From: Aureispira sp. CCB-QB1
GTDB taxonomy: Bacteria; Bacteroidota; Bacteroidia; Chitinophagales; Saprospiraceae
Assembly (NCBI RefSeq): GCF_000724545.1
Contig: NZ_JHBV01000141.1
Coordinates: 1-47,090, forward strand
DNA length: 47,090 nucleotides
Direction: 5' to 3'
Positions within the stretch are counted from its first letter, which is position 1, and each line of letters begins with the position of its first letter. Under the pieces are notes generated by a model. It saw only the letters and a list, made by a program, of their open reading frames with translations, had not been told where the DNA came from and made no database searches. Positions 1 to 9,800 of this stretch are shown one piece after another. The position numbers and the translations under genes are program-made.

Positions 1-1493
1 CTACCTTGTATCAAAGCGTGCAAGGGGTCTTTGCATTTATAAGAACTCGCCACGATTAACAATAACAATCTTGTATTTTCTTCGCCAACAATGCCCGTTT
101 TTCCAATCAACGTATTCAGCCTTTGGAACAAGTTTTTCTGACTCAAAAATGCCTTGGCTTGCTTTCGAGCTTCCGCCGTGATTTGAAAGTGCTTTACAAC
201 AGTAGAACTCTTATTTTCAGCACTTTCAAAACTTGCTCGATAAGCTTCTAATTCATCCGTCAACAAACTAATATCTAAGTCCAATAAATCTTCATTGATC
301 CCTAGCTTTTGGCTCGCTGCTCGGCAATACTTTTGTACCGCACTATCTTCGTACAACTCTACTTTACCACGGGATTTCTTATGCTCTAACTCCGTTACCA
401 AGGTCACTTTCAAGCTATCCAAGTTTTTCAACGAACTAAAGCCTTTTACATAATAAACAGCGTGCATCCCTTGATAGATTAAGTTGTTGGGATTCGCTGT
501 ATTTAGTTGGTTTTTAAGGCTCTTTGGTGCTTCTATTTGTAATAATTCTATAAACATTGCTTCACTTAAATGATTTGCCCAAAGCTCGTTGACATCTGTA
601 TTCTGTGGCAGCTCTACGATTCTTGTCCTTACCTTTGGTAATAATTGTTCAAGTTCTGTTTGATACTTTTTGCTTGCCTTTTCTCCTGCCTCGTCGCCAT
701 CCAATAACAAGATGATTTCTTCTAAATCTCCGCAGCTTTCCAATGCCTTTTTATGTGCTCCAGTAAATCCATTTGTTCCATATAAGGCTAAAACTTCAAA
801 GTCTTTTAAAGCCTTGATTTCTAACAATGTTGCTGCATCTATTATGCTTTCTGTTAGTATAATCCGCTTCACTTTTTTACTTGGATAACTAGGATATAAA
901 CCACTACGCCCAGACAAATAAAAGTGGCCAGTCGTCAGACTTCGTCCGTATAAACTGACCACCTTGTCCAGCGCATCTTTAAGTGGATAAAGCACACAAT
1001 TCGCTGCCCATGGCTTGTTCTGCTCATTAATCAAGCCCACTGCTTTTGCTTCTTTGGCTAACTTTCCTTTGTGTAATTGTCCACTATGATAACCCACACC
1101 CTTTGTGGATAATCCTCTATTTTTCAAATAACTTTTTGCCTTTTCGCTTCTGCTTAAACTCTGTTGCAAGCTTTTCCATACTTCATCTATTGAACGAAGC
1201 TCTGCTTTGATCGGCTCGATGTGCCCTAGCAATGCTTTACATTTTAAAATTGCCTGGCGTTTGGTGCCCCCTTCCATTTTCATTACAAACTCAATCACAT
1301 CTAAGCTGCTCCCATGTGTTGCACAGTTGCCACTAAAACAATACACCGTGTTGGTTTCTTCGTACACTTTCATGCTTGGCGTTTTGTCTTCGTGGAAGGG
1401 GCAGTTGATGTGTTTGTTTTTGTTCATTACAATTCCGTAATGCGCTAAGACATCTTTTATGTTTAGCCTTTCTTTGATTTCTTCGATTGTCAT
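1..1493 (-). CDS. CHC2 zinc-finger / Toprim DNA primase, 3' end outside window
   Basis: This is a plasmid or mobile-element primase, which would lay RNA primers during replication. Translation from the ATG at 1491-1493 runs open for 497 codons to the window edge, so the C-terminus is missing. A CHC2 zinc finger is visible near residues 30-60 (CPFH, then CFSGNC). A Toprim domain follows, with LTESIIDA as the acidic motif and LLLDGDEAG as the DxD-type metal site. The last residues (around SSYKCKDPLHALIQG) look like the start of a P-loop ATPase segment known from Bacteroidota primase-helicase-like proteins; that part is inference. A Bacteroidota-type promoter lies 76 bp upstream of the start. 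The gene is transcribed away from the HTH/toxin cassette. Confidence 0.88.
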   Translation of the reverse strand, partial: MTIEEIKERLNIKDVLAHYGIVMNKNKHINCPFHEDKTPSMKVYEETNTVYCFSGNCATHGSSLDVIEFVMKMEGGTKRQAILKCKALLGHIEPIKAELRSIDEVWKSLQQSLSRSEKAKSYLKNRGLSTKGVGYHSGQLHKGKLAKEAKAVGLINEQNKPWAANCVLYPLKDALDKVVSLYGRSLTTGHFYLSGRSGLYPSYPSKKVKRIILTESIIDAATLLEIKALKDFEVLALYGTNGFTGAHKKALESCGDLEEIILLLDGDEAGEKASKKYQTELEQLLPKVRTRIVELPQNTDVNELWANHLSEAMFIELLQIEAPKSLKNQLNTANPNNLIYQGMHAVYYVKGFSSLKNLDSLKVTLVTELEHKKSRGKVELYEDSAVQKYCRAASQKLGINEDLLDLDISLLTDELEAYRASFESAENKSSTVVKHFQITAEARKQAKAFLSQKNLFQRLNTLIGKTGIVGEENTRLLLLIVASSYKCKDPLHALIQG

Positions 1494-1565
1494 TTATTAG
1501 GGGTTGCAAACTCCCTTAGTCGACTAAAAAAATTCTTTTGAAAAAAAATAAAATTCTCATATCTG

Positions 1566-1609
1566 TCTCAAATGTAACAATTTTGAGATAGTATCAAAAG
1601 ACTTTGATA
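1566..1609. promoter_or_regulatory. two palindromes between divergent primase and HTH genes (candidate operators)
   Basis: Two perfect inverted repeats sit side by side: TCTCAAA-N9-TTTGAGA (1566-1588) and TATCAAA-N4-TTTGATA (1592-1609). The half sites share the core TCAAA/TTTGA. They overlap the primase promoter and lie just upstream of a TAnnTTTG match (1632-1639) facing the HTH gene. The adjacent XRE-type regulator is the obvious candidate binder, by inference. Confidence 0.5.
1569..1598 (-). promoter_or_regulatory. Bacteroidota-type promoter for the primase gene
   Basis: On the minus strand there is TTTG (1598-1595), an 18-bp spacer, then TACATTTG (1576-1569), which fits the TTTG / TAnnTTTG consensus of Bacteroidota. 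Transcription would start near 1562, giving a leader of about 70 nt before the primase ATG. The element is embedded in two palindromes, so it is likely repressible. Confidence 0.6.
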
Positions 1610-1631
1610 AGATTTTTTACTTTTTTTTTCT

Positions 1632-1639
1632 TATTTTTG
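1632..1639 (+). promoter_or_regulatory. TAnnTTTG (-7-like) element for the HTH gene
   Basis: TATTTTTG matches the Bacteroidota -7 consensus and lies 30 bp before the ATG at 1670. The nearest TTTG (1603-1606) is 25 bp away, longer than usual, so the -33 part is uncertain. Its position argues against the upstream ATG at 1604 being the translation start. Confidence 0.4.
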
Positions 1640-1669
1640 TATCTAAATAGACAAAGTGGCGTATTAATA

Positions 1670-2020
1670 ATGATAAAAAACTCATTTATGACTTTATCAG
1701 AAAGAATTAAACATACTCGACAACAACAAAAAATTTCTCAAAAAGAATTAGCTGAACGAGCAAATATCAATCTTAAAAGCTTATCTCGTTATGAAGTAGG
1801 AACAACTATTCCTCCAGCTAATTTATTAGCAGATATAGCAAAAGTATTGGGTGTTTCTACAGATTACTTGATCATGGGTGAAAATTCTGAGATTCAAGAC
1901 TTGGATTTATATAATAAGTTTACAGCTATTCAAGCAATAGAAGGTGATTCTAAAAAAATGATATTATCTTTTTTAGAAATGGCTATTCGGGATGCACAAG
2001 CTAAACAAGCTTATTCCTAA
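1670..2020 (+). CDS. XRE-family helix-turn-helix transcriptional regulator
   Basis: This is a small DNA-binding protein of about 116 aa, probably a repressor of its own operon and perhaps of the divergent primase. The HTH occupies roughly residues 8-65: LSERIKHTRQQQKISQKELA, the recognition-helix region NLKSLSRYEVG, then the usual PPANLLADIAKVLGVSTDYL ending. The C-terminal part is short and helical. The ATG at 1670 was chosen because the longer in-frame start at 1604 would translate a poly-T promoter-like stretch; the ATG at 1688 is also possible. The downstream antitoxin-like gene starts 17 bp after the stop, suggesting one transcript. Confidence 0.85.
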   Translation: MIKNSFMTLSERIKHTRQQQKISQKELAERANINLKSLSRYEVGTTIPPANLLADIAKVLGVSTDYLIMGENSEIQDLDLYNKFTAIQAIEGDSKKMILSFLEMAIRDAQAKQAYS

Positions 2021-2037
2021 AACAACAAATTTTAACA

Positions 2038-2316
2038 ATGGAACAAGGAAATAATTTAATAAGAGAAAATCTCATATTCTTATTGCAAAATATGGACATG
2101 GCTTCTGTTCAAAGGATCTCTGACTTTGCACATGGTATACTCAATGCTCCTAATTCAAAGGAATCAGATTGGTGGAATGATTTAACACCAAAGCAACAAA
2201 AAGAGTTGCAAGCGAAGTTAGATGCAGTCAATGATGGCACAGCTCAAACGGTTTCTAGTGAACAAGTAAGAGATAATATCAACCAATTATTAGCCAATAA
2301 AAAAGATCAAAAGTGA
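2038..2316 (+). CDS. putative antitoxin of a type II toxin-antitoxin pair
   Basis: This 92-aa protein shows no catalytic motif. It is a small, charged protein with a WWNDLTPKQQKELQ segment and helical ends, as in RelB/ParD-type or addiction-module antitoxins that wrap their toxin. The main evidence is context: it lies between an HTH regulator and a RelE/ParE-like ORF, and its stop codon overlaps the toxin start by four bases (GTGA). No ribbon-helix-helix motif is obvious, so DNA binding may be done by the upstream HTH protein. Function is inferred from position and size. Confidence 0.65.
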   Translation: MEQGNNLIRENLIFLLQNMDMASVQRISDFAHGILNAPNSKESDWWNDLTPKQQKELQAKLDAVNDGTAQTVSSEQVRDNINQLLANKKDQK

Positions 2317-2597
2317 ATGTAATTTGGCTAAAAGATGCCCAAGATAAATACGCCAATACGATTAGTTATTTAGCAACTAATTTTTCAATCAAAACGGCTA
2401 TTGCTCTTCAAAAAGAAGTTGAAAAGTGCGAAGAATATTTAAAGTTAGGATTACAAATTGGTCAATATTCTAAACTTAAAAATGCCTATCGTTGTGTAAT
2501 CAAAGAATACAATTTGTTAATTTATACAACCGTTGAAAATGATATTATTATCATTGATTTTCTTTCTACTCGTAGTGATCACGGTTTTAACGATTAA
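2313..2597 (+). CDS. RelE/ParE-superfamily toxin
   Basis: This 94-aa protein is of typical RelE/ParE length. The pattern fits the fold: an N-terminal beta strand (NVIWLKDAQDKY), two helices, then YRCVIKEYNLLIYTTVENDIIII and a C-terminal DFLSTRSDH. Known members cleave mRNA at the ribosome or poison DNA gyrase; which applies here cannot be told. Translation must start at GTG (2313), because the nearby ATG at 2317 is out of frame. GTGA overlaps the antitoxin stop, so the two are translationally coupled. Confidence 0.72.
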   Translation: MNVIWLKDAQDKYANTISYLATNFSIKTAIALQKEVEKCEEYLKLGLQIGQYSKLKNAYRCVIKEYNLLIYTTVENDIIIIDFLSTRSDHGFND

Positions 2598-2654
2598 TCC
2601 CTCCCTTTAATTTTTGCTGCCACTTAGCGAGTGCAGCGACTGGCAAATAATTAA

Positions 2655-3235
2655 AGTTTGCAGCCGACTAGGCTGTAATAAAAAACGTGAACGAAAGCCC
2701 CGACAGGGCTGTATGTACCGTAAGTATGAACGAAACGAACCCGTCTAGGGCAAACAGCCTGTGGCTGTTTAGTGTAGAGAACCACTTGTGGACGGAGTGA
2801 CAGGTGTGCTATAGGAAAGCTGTGGTCACAGCGATAGAGCACTACATAATGAACGAACGTACCCCAAAGGGGCAAATAGCCACTGGCTATTTGGTGGAGT
2901 GAACTTGAAAAGATGCCCCTTCAGCTATCAGCCGAAGGGGATTTTTTATGCAAGTATTTACCAATATTTCTTTTTCAATAGAAAACAAAAATACGCAGCC
3001 TGACAGCTCCTACAAGGTACACATACTAGGGCGGTGGAATGCTTATAACATGAACGAACGTACCCGAAGGGCATATAGCCAGTGGCTATTTGGTGGAGTG
3101 AACCTGACAAGGATGCTACGCCGAGGCTATAAGCACGAGAACTGCCATGACACCGAATAGTAAAGCCTAGTACTGTGACAGATGGAACGGCTAGTGGCTG
3201 GTAGCTTTTTCAAGCTACTGGCGCAATACTAGAAC
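2655..3235. repeat. array of small hairpins with covarying stems (REP-like or structured RNA)
   Basis: No convincing gene lies here. There is a string of compact inverted repeats: CAGCC/GGCTG (2661-2675), AGCCC/GGGCT (2696-2710), CCC/GGG (2740-2750), AAACAGCC/GGCTGTTT (2752-2770), CCAC/GTGG (2782-2791), GCTGTG/CACAGC (2819-2832), CCCC/GGGG (2862-2872), AAATAGCC/GGCTATTT (2874-2892), CCC/GGG (3063-3071), ATAGCC/GGCTAT (3075-3089) and GTAGCTT/AAGCTAC (3201-3218, nested in CTAGT/ACTAG 3191-3232). A 54-56 bp block is repeated at 2849-2904 and 3050-3103. A spacer TGAACGAA recurs four times. Equivalent stems differ by paired changes, so pairing is conserved. Confidence 0.7.
2916..2947 (+). terminator. 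intrinsic terminator inside the hairpin array
   Basis: The stem CCCCTTC/GAAGGGG (2916-2922 with 2934-2940) has an inner GCT/AGC extension and is followed by ATTTTTT. This is a classic rho-independent terminator on the plus strand. It would end transcripts from the toxin-antitoxin cassette or from an RNA made in the hairpin array. Confidence 0.65.
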
Positions 3236-3260
3236 GCTACTCTCTCGGTGGAATACCTTG

Positions 3261-3893
3261 TTAATATAATAGATTTCCTAAGTTCGTTAACTTATTGGAG
3301 TTCCCTCCTGTCATATAATCATATTTAATTAAAACTGAAATAGCGTCTTCACAGTCTCCTATAGTAAAGTCAGGAAGAGGAACATTTTTATTTAAATATT
3401 TTAAAGTATCATGCAATTGCTTTGTATTTATTCCTCGATTTTCATCTCGTAATAAGTAAACTATATTTTTTGCAAGCCAATTTTCTTCAAAAATAGTTGT
3501 ATCAATATAATATACAATTCCATTTTTCTGTTCTGTTTTTAAGAATATGTTATATATATCAACTAGAGTTGCTATACTAAAATCATATTCTTGTCGTACG
3601 TTTAGAGTATATTCTTTCTTATCAAAGAATATAGTAGTTATATTTTCCTTATCTCTAAAATTCTTTAACAGACCTTTTAAATCTTCATTCATTTTTTTTA
3701 ATAAAGACTTTTGTTCTATTAAATTATAAGTTAGATAGTGATTATTAGAAAGCCTAGGAAAATATTCTCCCCAATATTTTACAAAGAAATGATAACTATA
3801 ATGATTATATGAGCGAAATAAGCCAGAACTAGCTTCTTTTGAACTAATACACATTCCCATAGTTAATATATTTTTATCTAGTAAACACAGCAT
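3261..3893 (-). CDS. hypothetical protein, putative immunity protein of the RHS toxin
   Basis: This 210-aa protein shows no recognised family motif, signal peptide or membrane segment. It is rich in Asn, Lys and Tyr, with mixed helices and strands, so probably cytoplasmic. It is the last gene of the 20-kb operon, directly behind the toxin-tip coding end of the RHS-core gene. The first ATG (3893) overlaps that gene by 20 bp; ATGs at 3860 or 3854 would leave a short gap and are equally possible. A small unique gene right after a polymorphic-toxin C-terminus is the standard place for the cognate immunity protein, so that role is inferred from context only. Confidence 0.6.
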   Translation of the reverse strand: MLCLLDKNILTMGMCISSKEASSGLFRSYNHYSYHFFVKYWGEYFPRLSNNHYLTYNLIEQKSLLKKMNEDLKGLLKNFRDKENITTIFFDKKEYTLNVRQEYDFSIATLVDIYNIFLKTEQKNGIVYYIDTTIFEENWLAKNIVYLLRDENRGINTKQLHDTLKYLNKNVPLPDFTIGDCEDAISVLIKYDYMTGGNSNKLTNLGNLLY

Positions 3894-6800
3894 TTACACC
3901 ATTTTCTGTAGCAGTCACCTTTACAGTTGTAAATCCATTTTCTTTAGCTTGGCGTCCTGACCAAGTATTCCAAGCAGCAGCTTCTGGAGTCATTTTATTC
4001 TCAATATTTTTATTATATTGAATCAAATTATCAGACATACCTTTTTCGGGATACAATCTATCACTTTTAACCCACTGAGCATTAAACTGATTCACATCTT
4101 CTACAGCATCTTTAAATATTTCTTTTCCTATTCCCTTACCTTGTAAATGTTCTGGTAAATTAATTTCAATATTAACACTACTTGTTTTAGGGTTCCATGT
4201 ATGTTCCCCTATTTGAATACCGCTATGGTAAATACGTGTCGTTCCATACCCTGTGGATCTAAAATCTAAGGGTACGCCTGAGAAAAGCTTAGCCCTAGAT
4301 CCTTTAGCCATATGTTTAGCACTTGATAACATGCCTCCAAATATGATTGTCGATCCACCATTTTCTACAATTCTTTTACCTGTGTTTTGGGCTGCATCAT
4401 AAAATGTCTCTCTATCAATTTCAAATTCAGTTTCAAAAAAGTGATTGCTAAATATTTGAGCTCCTGTGCCATAAATAGTACCTATATCTTTAGCTGTTTC
4501 TTTTGTTTCTTCTATAATCGCCTTTCCTGTATTTATAGGGTGAACTACAGCATATACAACTCCACCAGCGGTGTTAATTACTAATTCAGTTCCTTTTTTT
4601 CCAGCTACATAGAATGCTCTTTTTATTTCTTTCCATTCTAGACCATCTAAATCAATACCATCAATTGGTCGATTACTAGCAAATTGATAGGTAGTTAATT
4701 CTGGATACTCAGGCGCAAGTGGGTCAACAGAAAGGAACTTAGCGATAGCAGGATTATACAAACGGAACCCATAATCCTGTATCAATTGATTCCCCCAATC
4801 CTTGTCATTTTCTTTGCCATTAAACCCGAAACGGTGATCATCCACTGTAAACGTACGTTCTACAATATCCCAACCAAACGAATAGCCATCTGTTACTTGA
4901 ACAACATTCGCAGTATAAACATCTGCTATAGCATCTGCATTCGTATCTTCTCCTAGCTTAACATCTGTAATTATTTGACGAACATCTCCTCGGAAATTCT
5001 TTAATTCATAACGATGATTTCCACGGATTCGTTCCATACGTTGCAATACAGCCTCATCTTTCGTAAATATAGGAAAACTTTTAAAATATAATTGATCTTT
5101 TGCGGTAATACTTAAGTTTTTCAAATCAAGTACCTTACTAATATCAAAGCCTTCGTCTCTAACTTGATTAAAATCTGAATAACTAAAGGTATTGTCGCTT
5201 TCTATATTTTCCCAATAACTGCTAATCATGTTTTTAGGAGTTACAGTACTAAGAATCTGAGTACCATCGCCTAATATTTTAGCAGGTCCACCTGTTTGCA
5301 CATTGCGTTTAATAATACCTAGTCGATCTGATCCATACAGCATCTGCTCTTTTAAATAGACTGTAGGTGTGTTATAGATAGTTGATGCTACTTGCCCTAC
5401 CTCTTTTTCATACTCATAAACACCTAAAACGTTTCCTTGGGGATCCCTAACATAAATAGTATGCTTTTCGGGAGCTCCACTAACATTTGGAATTTGTGTT
5501 TTTGAAATCCTATTTCCTTGAAAATCGTATACATACTCCAAATCAGGTCTGTTTTCTGGATTCGTATTGGGTCGTTTAACATAACGAACTTTTTGTTCAG
5601 AAGTCCATTCTATGGATTCTATATATTCTCCCTTATCTTCAATGAGCGAACCATTTTTATCATAGACATAGTTATCATTATTAACCATATCTTTTAAATC
5701 ATCTGTACGAGTAGATTGAGTAGAAGCTTCTCGTACTGTACTTAGTTTATTGTTGACAAAATTCTTTGGATCTGTTGCAAGCGTTGCTTGTCCTGCATTG
5801 TAATGGTACGTCAAATCATCCAAAAGAATTGGAAATGTATTAGGTGCACTGTTTACATAACGTTTCAGATTAAGAATATTGCCATTAGGTCCATATTGAT
5901 ATTCCGTTTGCAAACCTGTAGGTGGATCAAATTTACCACTAGGAGGAAACGGTCCCCATGCTGCGCCTAATGATCTTTCTAAAGTTTGTGCTTTTACTAA
6001 ACGATGTAGTTGGTCGTAGCGGTATTTTTTCCAAATAGAAGGCAATGCTTCTTGGACATTCACCCCATCAATTTGAGGTTTCGTCTGTGCTTGTGTAACA
6101 GAACTAATATTCCCATTGTATAAATTCCCTGTTTGATTCAATGTAGGAACCTCTGAAAAATCCTGCACATTTGTATTAATGGCAACAAAATCATTATCAT
6201 AATAATGAACAGTATATCCAAAAACATCCTTTGCTATTCTTCCATGTACATCCGCTCCTATATTGGCATGTAGAGTACTATTTTTATTGCCATCTCGTCC
6301 TGGATCATAATTTTCATTCAATTTATTTGAATTCACCCCTTTTATCCAACCGTGCATCGTATATAAATAATCCAAGCCTTGTACTTTATCCTCTCCTAAT
6401 TCGACTCTTTTTAAAGGACCATGATAATAATATTCATACTTAGCTTCTGTGTTCCAAATGAAGCCATTTAAGCTTGACTTAGCCTTAATCAAACGATTAT
6501 TAGCATCATACGAATATTTAAAACTCAACTGGTCTTTTTCTCCTTTCTGATAATCTACTTGATGAACTACGCCTGAAATTAAATCATAATCATACAGTAG
6601 CTTTTTGTAAGAATTACCCAACAATTGAGGATAAAACTGCCATACTTCTTTCGCATTTCCAAAGACATCATAATTATAAGCAATTTGATAATCTATCGTC
6701 TGCCCATCCATAGAATAAGACTGACCTCCTACTCTATTTCTTCTTAAACCTACTTCATTTTCAAACTTACTATCTAAGCTAGGTATTCCTTCGTTATAAA

Positions 6801-9800
6801 AAGTTGATCTGACTTCTGATTTTGTCCAACCAGCCCAACCGTGTAAGCTTCGAGCAATATTATCATCCAACATACTTTGGAATGAGATTAGATTATTAGG
6901 GTCTAGCAAGCCACTAAATGTTAAAAGGAACTTTCCTGCTGGTGGATTTGCATTTTCTGCAATTACACCCGTTTCCGTTACGCGACCTAATCCATCATAC
7001 GTAATATAATTGGCTGTTTTATCAACAACTTGCTGAGCATTTTGACTTAAAACAGGTCGCCCTAGTTTATCATAATAAGTACGAACCGTACCTCTATCTG
7101 GTGCTGTAGATTCTAGAACTTCATTTAACGTATTGTATTTATAAGTTGTTTTCATCTCATGAGCAGGTTCCTCAGCTGGTGCAGATGGGTTTAATTTATG
7201 CCCCTTTCTCCTTCCATTGGCTGCGAGTAACTCAGCACTACTCTCCAACATATCTACTCCTGTAGGAGGTACTGTTTGCACTAAGTTGCCACTAGCATCG
7301 TAATAATACAACGTATAATGGAGTGCTCTATCTGTATAAGTAAGTGTAAACTCTTCTACTAAATTATCAACACAGTCTGTTTTAAGGCTTTCTCTGTACC
7401 TTGCTACTGCTTCTGTTGTTTTTTTGTTCAAATATTCTTCTGCATGAAACAGTGCCAATGCGATGGCTTCTTCTTCACATGATAGAGGACTTGAAATTTC
7501 CAAACATTTAGCCAATTCATTTCTGAAGTTTGAATTGATGCCTGTCTCTATTTTAAAGGCAGCTTTCCAATCTTGTAAATCTTGAAAACTCCCCAAAGGA
7601 TAACTGAGAACAGAACTAGAAGAACAATAGTTATTTTCAATAAATTGTACATCGGTTACACTGACAGGAAATCCTAAATCACTAGAATACCTAGCAGCAA
7701 TCGCTTGATAAACTGTTGTATACCCACTAGGTAATGCTTGGTTGTATTGCTCTTTTAAAGCGCTGATTTCTTCACAGATACAAGTAGTATAATTTTGATC
7801 GTTGCAAGAGAAGTATTCAATATTGTATGAATTAACTACATCTGGTAAACTAGGAGTATGAATTGTTGTCCCCAAGACTACATTATCATAAGTACTTGTG
7901 CTATAAATTTGCCCATTAACATCTACTTCCAAACTTGGTAGTTTAACAACCAATTCGATTGTACCATTATTTCCTTGACGAGCAAACAAAATAAGGTCAT
8001 CTTTTAAAGGTGATGGTAACGAGTTGACTGCTGCATTCAAAGTTGCTTGAAGCATACTCAAATCATTATTACAGTTACTTCCCAACATTCCCGCAGTAAT
8101 AGTGCCTAAGCTTAGTGGTGTAGTACCGTAGGTAGTAGAAAAGGCAGAAGTACTACTACTAGAATATAGTGTCAAATCGATTGATGTCCCATCATTAGGG
8201 CAATCTATTATATCGACTAATTTATAATAATCACATAGAAGATTTAAGTCTTTAGTTTTACAATTGGCATAGCCAATCGCTTCAGTATTATTAGAAATAC
8301 TTGTATTATTAGTATTTTCATAACGTTGAAGCAATGTCCAATTAAATGAAACATTATAATAATTAGGATTCGAAGTAGGTAAATAAAATTTTATATATAT
8401 TTGGTCATTTTTTTTTGTAACAATTGCCGATAAATCATTGCTAAGTGGTGAAGGGAATGATGCTATCTTATTATTTATTTGACCTTGAAGAGATCCTACA
8501 TTACATATAGCATTAGCAAAATAAACTGTGGGCAAGACATTAATTGAAGAACCGTACAAAGCTATCAAACTAGGATCTGAAAAATTAATATCAATAGTAA
8601 GTTCTTCATTACTAGCAGGATGATCTCCTAACAAATAGCAATTATAATTTATAACTGCCTCATAAACCGTACAAGGTCCACCAGTAAAAACTACATTCTG
8701 ATTTAAGATTTGATTAGCTATATTTTGTATATCCCCATGACTATTACTCCCTGCTGTAGTAATATTCAATCCCGTTTGAGTCTCCGTTTGCGTAATTACA
8801 TCATAATAATCAGGTATTCTAATCGAAAAGCCTTTATCGTCGACATACATTCCATCATTAGGATCAGCATCCCCTAAAAAACTACCACAGATAGCTTCTT
8901 TAATAATATGCTCGTTCATTCCCCTACGTTTAGATTCAATCATCATGCTTCTAATCGCATCCCATTTTTCTTCTATAGGAACATTTGCATCTGCCAATCT
9001 TGCCAATTGACCAATATCAAAATTATTTGTCCCATCAGAGACAAACTGACACATGTCATACTTAATATGATCTTCTAAAACTGCTGGATTCGCAAAATAG
9101 GTACTAGTAATACCTCGCACGGCAGCAAGCATAGGGTAATTTATATTCCCCCAATATCCAGTATTTCCATTTGTACCTTGCACACACATTCCATTGGTAG
9201 GGATGGTCAAATATCCCAAGTTGTTTGCTGTTGCAGCATCCATTGCCAACCAATCTGCATCTTGTTGACGAAGTGCTTGATACCAAGTCTGGCCATTGAT
9301 AGGATTATCAACACATTGATAAGCATATAAGCACCACTCTGGATGATACTCAAAAAGGTTGTTCTGTGTCATAATCTCCTCTACTTCTATATACGTCAAA
9401 TTGCGAATACTTGCCCAATCAGGATAACTAACATTTTGATAATTAATTGGAAATGGAGAAGTAATATGATCTTCTAGCCAATTAGAGGCATCATAATACT
9501 GTCCACCTGGAAGCATATCTGCTTTAAGTAGACTCTTGATTCCTTCACATCCTAGACTAGTAGGGTCACTATCGTAATTTTCGCAATTGTTAGGATAATC
9601 ACTTAACCATGGAGCAACGTCTATACAATTGGATTCCGTATAAGTAGGTGGACTTAGGTTCTCAGGATCTTCATAATAAGCTGCCAAACCTTGCATATAC
9701 GTCTGATTAGCTGCTGTAAGAATAGCTTTGTGAGCTTCTACTTTATCTGCAATATTCTTAAGACGTAGTATTTTTTCTATGGTATAAGATTTTAAATTAT

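Noticed and set aside
1604-1669. Upstream extension of the HTH gene from the first ATG
   Set aside because: It would encode a Phe/Leu-rich stretch from poly-T promoter DNA; HTH homologues start at or after the ATG at 1670.
2651-2875. 74-aa minus-strand open frame in the hairpin array
   Set aside because: Its sequence is dictated by the inverted repeats and has no protein-like pattern.
2948-3160. 70-aa plus-strand open frame after the terminator
   Set aside because: It runs through the duplicated hairpin repeat, has no family-like sequence and follows directly on a terminator tail.
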